From: Gemmatimonadota bacterium
GTDB lineage: Bacteria > Gemmatimonadota > Gemmatimonadetes > Longimicrobiales > Gaopeijiaceae
DNA: 44,178 bases
NCBI GenBank assembly: GCA_007121555.1
Contig: SKKH01000200.1
Location: forward strand, 1 to 44,178
Direction of reading: 5' to 3'
The number at the start of each line of letters is the position of its first letter. The first letter of the stretch is position 1. Below, piece by piece: positions 1 through 7,098 of this stretch. Position numbers and translations under genes: made by a program. The notes under the pieces were generated by a model. It ran no database searches, was not told the DNA's origin, and worked only from the letters and a program-made list of their open reading frames with translations.

Positions 1-1
1 G

Positions 2-232
2 ACCCATACCCCCAGCACCGAAGCGCCCCCCCTCACCCTGACGGTGAACGGAACGGAGCGCGAGGTGGCCCGCGGCACCACGGTGACCGGTCTTCTCGAG
101 CAGCTGGAGCTGATTCCCGGCATGATCGTGGTGGAGCGGAACCGGACCATCGTGCCCCGGGCTCAATACGACCAGGTGGAACTCGAAGAAGGGGACCAAC
201 TCGAGCTCGTCCACTTCGTGGGCGGGGGCTGA
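2..232 (+). CDS. thiS: ThiS sulfur-carrier protein (5' end cut by window)
   Basis: Ubiquitin-fold sulfur carrier for thiamine thiazole synthesis. Its C-terminal Gly-Gly is adenylated, converted to a thiocarboxylate and delivers sulfur to ThiG. The frame ends in HFVGGG, the required di-glycine tail, and contains the TLTVNG beta-strand and a VVERN stretch typical of ThiS. The frame is open to the left edge of the window: a GTG at 44 could start a 62-residue protein, but it lies inside the conserved first strand (LTLTVNG), so the true start is probably upstream, outside the window. thiG follows 137 bases downstream, matching the usual ThiS-ThiG partnership. Confidence 0.85.
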   Translation, partial: THTPSTEAPPLTLTVNGTEREVARGTTVTGLLEQLELIPGMIVVERNRTIVPRAQYDQVELEEGDQLELVHFVGGG

Positions 233-369
233 GACGCAGCCGGTCCCGACCTCAGGCTACGGCCCCGCCACGCACCGGTGTCCCGAACTCGGAACCCACG
301 GGATCACCGGATCCCGGAGGACGTGCGACTCCTCCTCAAGAGACCTCATCGACCCAACCCCTGATTCAT

Positions 370-1173
370 ATGACGACCCGAGACGACGACGCCGGCCTCC
401 GCGACACCCCACTCGAGATCGGGGGACGGACCTTCGAGTCGCGCCTCATCGTGGGCACCGGCAAGTACTCCGACAACCCCACCATGGTGAAGGCGATTCG
501 GGCCAGTGGAGCCGACACCGTGACCGTGGCGGTCCGGCGCGTGGACCTGGACCGGAGCCAGGAGGAAGGGATTCTCCACCACCTGAAGCCCGACGAGTTC
601 TTCCTGCTGGCGAACACCGCCGGCTGCTACACGGCCGACGAGGCCATACGGTACGCTCGCCTGGCCCGAGCCGCCGGGTTCAACGAGTGGATCAAGCTCG
701 AGGTGATCGGCGATGAGAAGACCCTCCTGCCCGACGTGGCCGCGACGCTGGAGGCGACTCGGGTCCTGGTGAAGGAGGGGTTCAAGGTCATGGCTTACAC
801 CAACGACGACCTGGTCACCGCCCTCCGCCTCGAGGACGCGGGCTGCGTGTCGGTCATGCCCCTGGCCAGCCCCATCGGGAGCGGGCTGGGCCTTGTGAAC
901 CCCTTCTACATCCGGGAGATCAAGGACCGGCTCGAGGTCCCCATCATCGTGGACGCCGGCGTGGGTACGGCCTCCGACGCCTGTCTCACCATGGAGCAGG
1001 GGGTGGACGGCGTTCTCATGAACACGGCCATCGCCGTGGCCGACGACCCGGTGGCCATGGCGCGAGCCATGCGGCTGGGAGTCGAGGCGGGTCGCCTGGC
1101 CTACCTGGCGGGCCGGATGCCTCGCCGGGAGGTGGCCGTGCCCTCCTCGCCCTTCCGGGGGATGCTGGACTGA
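370..1173 (+). CDS. thiG: Thiazole synthase ThiG
   Basis: Cytoplasmic TIM-barrel enzyme that condenses deoxyxylulose 5-phosphate, dehydroglycine and ThiS-thiocarboxylate sulfur into the thiamine thiazole phosphate. The 267 residues match the family length. LIVGTGKY (about residues 26-33) opens the barrel and the Schiff-base lysine is K109 in the EWIKLEVIG segment. The phosphate-binding SPIGSG and VDAGVGTASDA loops are present near the C-terminus. The ATG at 370 has no clear Shine-Dalgarno sequence. The 137-base gap after thiS holds a small GC-rich hairpin (299-316, CGGGATC/GATCCCG) without a T run. The stop codon overlaps the inferred rsmB start. Confidence 0.95.
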   Translation: MTTRDDDAGLRDTPLEIGGRTFESRLIVGTGKYSDNPTMVKAIRASGADTVTVAVRRVDLDRSQEEGILHHLKPDEFFLLANTAGCYTADEAIRYARLARAAGFNEWIKLEVIGDEKTLLPDVAATLEATRVLVKEGFKVMAYTNDDLVTALRLEDAGCVSVMPLASPIGSGLGLVNPFYIREIKDRLEVPIIVDAGVGTASDACLTMEQGVDGVLMNTAIAVADDPVAMARAMRLGVEAGRLAYLAGRMPRREVAVPSSPFRGMLD

Positions 1174-2471
1174 GTCCCGTCACTCCGGCCCGCCGGGCCG
1201 CCCGCGAAGTTCTGGAGGCGGTCGGACGGGGACGTCGCCTCGACCTGGCGTGGGGAGAGGTCGCCGAAGGCCTTCCCGCCGAACAGCGCCCCTGGACCCA
1301 GGAGCTCGCCTACGGAACGGTGCGCCTGCAGGGCCGCCTGGACCACCTCCTGGACCTGCATCTGAGAGAGGGAATCGGGAGCCTTCCCCCCAGGCTCCTC
1401 CCCATCCTCCGCATGGGGGCCTATCAGCTCCTGTACATGGACGGGACTCCGGACTACGCCGCCGTATCCCAGGCCGTCGAGGAATCGGGTGAAGTGGCCG
1501 GAGGCCGGATGAAGGGCGTCGTCAACGGGGTCCTTCGCTCTCTGGCGCGCGAGGGCGGGGGCCCGGAGCGATTTCCCCGCCTGGACGACGACCCGGTGGG
1601 GCATCTCAGCCGTTGGGGGTCGGTCCCGGAATGGCTCGCCCGCCGCTGGCTCGAGGCCTGGGGGCCCAGGGAGGCGGCAGAGCTCGTCGACGCGGCGAAC
1701 CGGATCCCCACCACCCACCTCCGGCCCCTGGGAGGAGATCTCAAGGGGGCCATGGAGCTCCTGGCCGCTGGGGGCATCGAAGCCACCCCCGGCCCCCCGG
1801 AGAGCGGGACCCTGGCGTTGGCGGCGGGGAGTTCGCCGGTTGAAGCGCTGGAGCTGGTCCCGGGAATCATCCAGGATCCCGCGGCCGGATGGGTCGTGGC
1901 CTGGTGTGGCGACGTCTCGGGACGGCAGCTCGTGGATCTTTGCGCGGCTCCGGGGGGGAAGGCGGTGGCGTTGGTGGGCAGGGGTGCCCGGGTGGTGGCG
2001 GCGGACCGATCGCTTCGCCGGCTCCGTCTCCTGGTCGAAACCCGGGATCGGCTGGGGTTGGAGCTTCCGCTGGTGGCGGCCCTGGGCGAGGCTCCCCCCT
2101 TCCGTCCGGTGGAGGCCGTGCTCGTCGATGCACCCTGTTCCGGAACGGGAACCCTGGCCCGTCATCCCGACGCGAGATGGCGTCTGAGCGAGGCGGATAT
2201 TCCAGGCCTTTCCCGGGTACAAGACGGGATCCTCGACGGGGCGGCGCGGATCGTGACCCCTGGAGGCCTCCTGATCTATGCCACGTGTACCCTGGAGCCC
2301 GAGGAGAACGAAGAAAGGATCGAGACGTTCCTCCTCCGCCACCGGGAGTTTATCGTGGAAGGGGGAGAGGGCGTGCCTCCCCATGTGCGGGAGAACGGCC
2401 GCCTCCGGGTCCTGCCGCATCGGACCGGGACCGACGGGGCATTCGCGGTGCGACTCCGGCGGCGGGCTTGA
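1170..2471 (+). CDS. rsmB: 16S rRNA m5C967 methyltransferase RsmB (inferred CTG start)
   Basis: SAM-dependent RNA cytosine-5 methyltransferase with an N-terminal NusB-like RNA-binding domain. Counted from 1170, the catalytic domain shows the SAM loop DLCAAPGGKA, motif IV with C323 (PCSGTGT) and motif VI with nucleophile C373 (TCTLEPEENE). The first ATG/GTG/TTG in frame is GTG 1320, but it would delete roughly 50 residues that align with the family (AAREVLEAV and WTQELAYG...RLDHLL). None of the 50 preceding codons is ATG, GTG or TTG. CTG at 1170 overlaps the thiG stop (CTGA) with a purine-rich GGGGGA about 8 bases upstream, so I propose it as the start, coupled to thiG. Confidence 0.88.
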   Translation: MSPVTPARRAAREVLEAVGRGRRLDLAWGEVAEGLPAEQRPWTQELAYGTVRLQGRLDHLLDLHLREGIGSLPPRLLPILRMGAYQLLYMDGTPDYAAVSQAVEESGEVAGGRMKGVVNGVLRSLAREGGGPERFPRLDDDPVGHLSRWGSVPEWLARRWLEAWGPREAAELVDAANRIPTTHLRPLGGDLKGAMELLAAGGIEATPGPPESGTLALAAGSSPVEALELVPGIIQDPAAGWVVAWCGDVSGRQLVDLCAAPGGKAVALVGRGARVVAADRSLRRLRLLVETRDRLGLELPLVAALGEAPPFRPVEAVLVDAPCSGTGTLARHPDARWRLSEADIPGLSRVQDGILDGAARIVTPGGLLIYATCTLEPEENEERIETFLLRHREFIVEGGEGVPPHVRENGRLRVLPHRTGTDGAFAVRLRRRA

Positions 2472-2563
2472 GCACGCCGCCAGGGACAGACCCGGCGCGA
2501 GGCCGACGTCCGAGAACCAAGTGAGGGGCTGCTGCCCCCAATCATCCAGGAGAATGAAGGGGC

Positions 2564-3394
2564 ATGAAGCTGGGAAGCTCGCTGCGCCGACGCCGGGGTC
2601 GCTCCGGTAACCCACCGCCTGGAAAGAAGTCCGGCGGGGGGATGAGGTCGTCTTCCGGATTCCCGGTTCCGGGGTTCTGGGTCCTGGTGGGTCTGGCGGC
2701 CGTGCTCCTGGGCACGGGCGGGGGGTACCTCTACGCCACTCAGCTCGTCTTCCCCGCCCCCGAACGGGAAGTGGTAGACCTCCGGACCGTTCCCGACCTG
2801 CGGGGACTGACCTTCGATGAAGCCGTGTCGGTGCTCGGAGACGAGGGGCTGGAAGCCGGGGCCGTGGATTCGATCCGCCACCCCGAGGTGGCCCAGGGAC
2901 GGGTCATGGGACAGTCGCCCTTTCCCGGACAGCTCGCCCTTCCCGGTGGCCCGGTGGAGTTCACGGTGAGCCTCGGACCCGAGAGACGACCCGTCCCCGA
3001 CGTCTCTCGCCTCATCGCCAGTCGGGCCCTCACCGTCCTCGAGACGACCGGGTTCGAGGTACAGGTCGACTCGGTGGAGGCCGACGCCCCCATGGGTCGG
3101 GTGGTGGAGACCGAGCCGGCCGCTGGGGAAGAGGTGACACTGCCCGCCGTGGTGCGCATGTCGGTGAGTCTGGGGCCGCCGCTGGTGGAGCTGCCGTACC
3201 TGGTGGGAATGCAGGAGGAACAGGCCCTGGCGGTCCTGGACTCTCTGGGCCTGGAGGTGGGACGAGTGGAGACCCGCTTCCGGTTCGGGTTCAACCAGGG
3301 TGAGGTGGTGGACCAGAGTCCGGAGGCGGGCGAAGAGGTGCCGCGAGGAAGTGTGGTCCACCTCGAGGTGGGTCGACGGGGGCTGATGCCGTAG
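2564..3394 (+). CDS. PASTA-domain membrane-anchored protein
   Basis: A 276-residue protein with a basic N-terminus (RRRRGR), one transmembrane helix at about residues 37-59 and three consecutive PASTA repeats outside the membrane (about 73-140, 141-207, 208-271). Each repeat shows the pattern VPDLRG or LPYLVG...A...L...GL, then QSP/EP..GE and VSLG. PASTA modules bind peptidoglycan fragments and occur at the C-termini of PrkC-type kinases and PBPs. Here there is no kinase or transpeptidase domain, so the protein is probably a cell-wall-binding or divisome accessory factor. AGGAG lies 11 bases before the ATG. No closer function can be read from the sequence. Confidence 0.8.
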   Translation: MKLGSSLRRRRGRSGNPPPGKKSGGGMRSSSGFPVPGFWVLVGLAAVLLGTGGGYLYATQLVFPAPEREVVDLRTVPDLRGLTFDEAVSVLGDEGLEAGAVDSIRHPEVAQGRVMGQSPFPGQLALPGGPVEFTVSLGPERRPVPDVSRLIASRALTVLETTGFEVQVDSVEADAPMGRVVETEPAAGEEVTLPAVVRMSVSLGPPLVELPYLVGMQEEQALAVLDSLGLEVGRVETRFRFGFNQGEVVDQSPEAGEEVPRGSVVHLEVGRRGLMP

Positions 3395-3510
3395 CAGAAC
3401 GACTGACCCGGTGAAACCCTCCGGATGGCATCGAGGCCCGGCTCCGGTCGAGTGGTCTTTCTTGAAGGAATCGAAGGCGTACCGCGCACGTGATTGAGGA
3501 ATCGCAGATC

Positions 3511-4077
3511 ATGGCAAAAAAACCGTCGAATCTACCGTATCTGTTCACCGCGTTGGCGGCTCTCGTGGTGATCATCGTCGCCTGGACCGGTCGGGACCGG
3601 TTCCAGACCCCGGGCCCCGGCACTGCCGCGCCTCCATTCGAGGTGGTGACTCTGGCGGGGGAGCCCGTGACCCTGGACACCTACCGGGATCAGGTGGTGC
3701 TCCTGAACGTCTGGGCCACCTGGTGCGCACCGTGTCGTTACGAAATGCCCTCCATGCAGCGACTCTACGACGAGTTGGAAGGCGAGGACTTCGAGATCGT
3801 CGCCATCAGTGTGGACGGACGTCAGCGGGGTTCAGCCGGACCCATGGGTCAGCCGGCCGGGGATCCCGGGGCCTTCGCCGACTCCCTGAGCCTGACCTTT
3901 CCCATCCTCTGGGATCCAGAGGGTCGGATCATGCGCAGCTACCGGACCACCGGAGTGCCGGAGTCCTTCCTCATCGGTCGGGATGGACTGATCTACCGGA
4001 AGGTGGCGGGAGCCACGGAATGGGACCGGCCCGAATACGTGGAGTTCATCCGCCGGCTTCTGGCTGAGGAGGCCTGA
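3511..4077 (+). CDS. TlpA/ResA-type membrane-anchored thioredoxin
   Basis: Thiol-disulfide oxidoreductase with an N-terminal signal anchor (about residues 9-25 from the ATG) and a thioredoxin/AhpC-TSA domain facing the periplasm. The redox motif is WCAPC (C72 and C75), with the cis-proline loop GVPESF near the C-terminus, as in ResA, TlpA and CcmG. An upstream GTG at 3490 is in frame, but ATG 3511 has GAGGA at 10-base spacing and gives the usual short basic MAKKP leader. Such proteins reduce apocytochrome c or other periplasmic thiols. No cytochrome maturation genes are nearby, so the substrate is open. The gene is 4 bases from the ybbR-like gene and likely cotranscribed. Confidence 0.85.
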   Translation: MAKKPSNLPYLFTALAALVVIIVAWTGRDRFQTPGPGTAAPPFEVVTLAGEPVTLDTYRDQVVLLNVWATWCAPCRYEMPSMQRLYDELEGEDFEIVAISVDGRQRGSAGPMGQPAGDPGAFADSLSLTFPILWDPEGRIMRSYRTTGVPESFLIGRDGLIYRKVAGATEWDRPEYVEFIRRLLAEEA

Positions 4078-4081
4078 GCAG

Positions 4082-5137
4082 GTGGGTGTGATTCGAGGAT
4101 TCCTGACCCGGAACTGGACCCTCAAGCTTTCGGCCTTCGGCATCGCCCTCCTGCTCTGGGCTTCAGTGCGGGTGGAGGCGCCCAGCCGCCAGTCCGTTTC
4201 CGACGTGCCCGTCCGGGTCAACCTGAATGATCCCCAGTGGACCCTGGTGGACGAGCCCTCCCCCGCCTCGGTGGTCGTTCGCTTCGGAGGGCCCTCCCGG
4301 GAACTGATCCGGATGGCGCTGGACCGTCCGTCCATCGTGGTTCCCATGGATCAGGTCACTTCTTCGGATACCACCATGGTTCTCCGGAACGAATGGGTCC
4401 GGGTACAGGATCGCCCGAGTGTGGTGGTCGAGGAGATCCGGCCGTCTTCAGTTCGCCTCCGGTTCGAATCCATTCAGCGTCTCGACCTTCCTGCGGCTCT
4501 GCGCCTGGAGGGTGAACTCGGGTCCGGCCTCGCTCTGGCCGCCGACCCGACCGTCGTCCCTTCCGATCTGAGGATCTCAGGTCCCGAGAGCCGGGTCGTG
4601 GAGCTGGATTCCGTCCCCCTTCGCCCCTTCGATCTCAGCGAGCTGGAAAGCTCCGGTCGGGTTCCGGTTTCCGTGGACATGGAGACCCTGCAGGGGATTC
4701 AGGTCCAGCCCGAGCAGGTCGAGCTGGAGTTCGAGTTGGAGGAGCGCGAGGAGTTCAGGGTCGAGGATGTCCCCACGGAGCTCGATGTGGAGGAATGGGA
4801 GGAGCGCTGGGAAATCTCGCCGGCGGAGGTGGCCCTCGTGATCAGCGGAGCGTCTTCGTTGGTGGCCGAAGTGGACGGCGAGGGGCTTCGGGCCCGACTG
4901 CAGATCGACGAGGAGGACCTTCCTTCCGAGGAGGGTGAGGAGATGACGGTGTCCCTTGCGCTGCCCGACGGGTTCTCACCCCTCCTGGATCTCTCCTGGG
5001 ATCCCGAGGAGGTCACGATTCGTCGGCTGGAGGAGGGGGAGACTCTGGACGAAGCGGACGTCTCGGAGGATCAGCAGGCCGCGCTGGTGGAACCCGGCCC
5101 CGGCCCACGACCGTCCCGGGTGAAGGCCAGGCCATGA
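4082..5137 (+). CDS. YbbR/CdaR-like domain protein
   Basis: A 351-residue protein with one N-terminal transmembrane segment (about residues 14-30, following the typical NWTLKLSAFGIALLLW start) and tandem YbbR beta-domains outside the membrane. Later segments are strongly acidic, and the C-terminus is a disordered Pro/Arg tail. YbbR proteins (CdaR) regulate the diadenylate cyclase CdaA in Firmicutes, usually from the adjacent gene, but no cdaA is visible in this window. The GTG start has GAGGAGG 9 bases upstream. The stop overlaps the tsaD start by ATGA, indicating translational coupling. Confidence 0.8.
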   Translation: MGVIRGFLTRNWTLKLSAFGIALLLWASVRVEAPSRQSVSDVPVRVNLNDPQWTLVDEPSPASVVVRFGGPSRELIRMALDRPSIVVPMDQVTSSDTTMVLRNEWVRVQDRPSVVVEEIRPSSVRLRFESIQRLDLPAALRLEGELGSGLALAADPTVVPSDLRISGPESRVVELDSVPLRPFDLSELESSGRVPVSVDMETLQGIQVQPEQVELEFELEEREEFRVEDVPTELDVEEWEERWEISPAEVALVISGASSLVAEVDGEGLRARLQIDEEDLPSEEGEEMTVSLALPDGFSPLLDLSWDPEEVTIRRLEEGETLDEADVSEDQQAALVEPGPGPRPSRVKARP

Positions 5138-6207
5138 AGGCCGCCCCCCTGATCCTCGGACTCGAATCCTCCTGCGACGAGACGTCGGCTGCCCTGGTGC
5201 GGGGGGGGAAGATCCTGGGCCACGTGATCCTCTCACAGGACGTCCACCGGCTCTATGGGGGCGTGGTGCCCGAGCTGGCGGCCCGGGCCCACCTGACCGT
5301 CATCGACGATGTGGTGCGGGAGGCCCTGCAGGAGGCGGGGGTGGGGCTCGACAACGTCGACGCCCTGGCGGTGACCGCCGGCCCCGGGCTCATCGGAGCC
5401 CTCCTGGTGGGCGTCTGCTGGGTCCGGGGAGCCGCCTTCGCCCTGGGGAGGCCGGTAGTGCCGGTGCACCACATGGAGGCCCACCTCTTCGGTCCGGTCC
5501 TCGAAGATCCCGAGGCCGAGCCTCCCTTCGTGGCCCTCCTGGTGTCCGGGGGACACACGCTCCTCCTTCATGCCCGCGCCTGGGGAGACTATCAGCTGCT
5601 GGGTGAGACCCGGGACGACGCCGCCGGCGAGGCATACGACAAGGTGGCCAAGCTCCTGGGCCTCCCCTATCCGGGGGGTCCTTCGGTGGAGCGCCTCTCC
5701 CGGGAGGGCGACCCCTCGCGTCATCGTTTCCCCCGACCCATGCTCCGGAGCAACCAGATTCCAGGCGACCCCGACTACCTGGACGTCTCCTTCTCGGGGC
5801 TGAAGACGGCGGTGGCCACCCGGGTAGCCGAACTGGACCAGGCGGGGCAGCTGGGCGAGGAGCGGGCGCACGTGGCCGCCGGCTTCCAGGCGGCGGTGGT
5901 GGACACCCTCGTCTCGAAGACCATGCGCGCGGTGGAGATGGTTGACTGTCGACGAGTCCTGGTAGGGGGAGGGGTTTCAGCGAACCGGGGACTTCGGGAG
6001 GAGCTTCGCCTTCGCCTGGGTGAGACGGGCACGCTCTTCACCGCGTCGACGCGGCTCTCCCTGGACAACGGCGCCATGGTGGCCCGGGCCGCCGCCTTCC
6101 ATCTGGCCCGGGGGCAGGTGGCCCCCGACGGCTTCAGCGCCGATGCCTCCCTTCCCTTTCCGGGACTCGAGCGGACGCCGGCCGTGGCCGGTGGAGTGGG
6201 TAGCTGA
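5134..6207 (+). CDS. tsaD: tRNA threonylcarbamoyladenosine synthase subunit TsaD
   Basis: Catalytic subunit of the TsaB/TsaD/TsaE complex that transfers the threonylcarbamoyl group from threonylcarbamoyl-AMP to A37 of ANN-decoding tRNAs. The 357 residues are normal for the family. The protein opens with LGLESSCDETSAAL, has the metal-binding HxxxH motif at H113-H117 (HMEAH), the DDAAGEAYDKVAKLLGL segment, SFSGLKTA, and VGGGVSANRGLR with LDNGAMVA near the C-terminus, all ASKHA-fold signatures. It overlaps the ybbR-like gene by ATGA and is 6 bases from the phosphoesterase gene. tsaB and tsaE are not in the window. Confidence 0.96.
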   Translation: MKAAPLILGLESSCDETSAALVRGGKILGHVILSQDVHRLYGGVVPELAARAHLTVIDDVVREALQEAGVGLDNVDALAVTAGPGLIGALLVGVCWVRGAAFALGRPVVPVHHMEAHLFGPVLEDPEAEPPFVALLVSGGHTLLLHARAWGDYQLLGETRDDAAGEAYDKVAKLLGLPYPGGPSVERLSREGDPSRHRFPRPMLRSNQIPGDPDYLDVSFSGLKTAVATRVAELDQAGQLGEERAHVAAGFQAAVVDTLVSKTMRAVEMVDCRRVLVGGGVSANRGLREELRLRLGETGTLFTASTRLSLDNGAMVARAAAFHLARGQVAPDGFSADASLPFPGLERTPAVAGGVGS

Positions 6208-6213
6208 GCCGTC

Positions 6214-7098
6214 ATGATCACGATCGTCCATGGCTCCGATCTGCACTTCGGAGAGCCCCACGATCCCCAGGCCGCCGAGATGTTCCTGGCGTCCATCGAG
6301 GGCCTGGATCCCGACCTTCTCGTGCTCTCCGGTGACTTCACCCAGCGAGCCAAGACACGGGAGTTCGAGGCCGCCCGGGGCTGGCTCGACCGCCTGCCCC
6401 CTCTGCCCGTGGTCGTCACTCCGGGAAATCACGACGTCCCGCTCTACAGGGTGGCCGAGCGGATCTTCAGGCCCTTTCAGAACTATCGCCGCTGGATCCA
6501 TCCCGAGCTGGATACCGTCACGCGCATCCCCGGACTCACCGTGGTCGCCCTCAACACCGCGGCTCCCCGTCGTGCCATCGTGAACGGGCGCATCGATTCC
6601 CATCAGCTCGATTTTGCACGGAGCTGTTTCGAAGAGGCCGGCCCCGACGATCTCCGGGCCATCGTGGCCCACCACCACCTGGTCCCGGCGCCCGACTACG
6701 AAGGGGACAATCCCCTGCCCGGCGCCCGCAAGATCCTGGATGCCTTCGAATCCATGGGGGTGGACCTGGTCATGGGGGGACACCTTCACCGGGCCTACAT
6801 CGGCAACTCCCTCGACGCCTATCCGGGAGCGGATCGGGACCGGGGGATCGCCATCGTCCAGAGTGGAACCACCACCTCGGGCCGGGGCCGGGCTCGGGAG
6901 CGCGAAAAGACCACATTCAACCTGATCCACGTCCACGAGGATCGACTGGATATCGTCCACCACATGCATTTCCGGGAAGCGGGCGGCTTCGCCCCCTTCT
7001 CGTTCCACACGTTCCCCCGGCACCCGCACCGCTTCTTCTCGAGCCCTTCCCAGGCGCGGGGCCAGGCGGATCGGGCTCCGGTGGAGCGGTCGCCATGA
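6214..7098 (+). CDS. Calcineurin-like metallophosphoesterase
   Basis: A 294-residue cytoplasmic binuclear metallophosphatase. All five metal-binding blocks are visible in order: GSDLHFGE (D9, H11), LSGDFTQRA, TPGNHDVPLY, VAHHHLVPA and MGGHLHRAY. The architecture is that of the CpdA/Icc cyclic-nucleotide phosphodiesterase branch, but the substrate cannot be told from sequence and UDP-sugar or other phosphodiesters are possible. It ends in an ATGA overlap with the omp85 gene and starts 6 bases after tsaD, so it belongs to the same transcription unit. No strong ribosome-binding site precedes its ATG, consistent with coupling. Confidence 0.85.
   Translation: MITIVHGSDLHFGEPHDPQAAEMFLASIEGLDPDLLVLSGDFTQRAKTREFEAARGWLDRLPPLPVVVTPGNHDVPLYRVAERIFRPFQNYRRWIHPELDTVTRIPGLTVVALNTAAPRRAIVNGRIDSHQLDFARSCFEEAGPDDLRAIVAHHHLVPAPDYEGDNPLPGARKILDAFESMGVDLVMGGHLHRAYIGNSLDAYPGADRDRGIAIVQSGTTTSGRGRAREREKTTFNLIHVHEDRLDIVHHMHFREAGGFAPFSFHTFPRHPHRFFSSPSQARGQADRAPVERSP

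Noticed and set aside
233-369. Possible tRNA or riboswitch between thiS and thiG
   Set aside because: Only a small 7-bp hairpin is visible; no cloverleaf and no TPP-riboswitch core.
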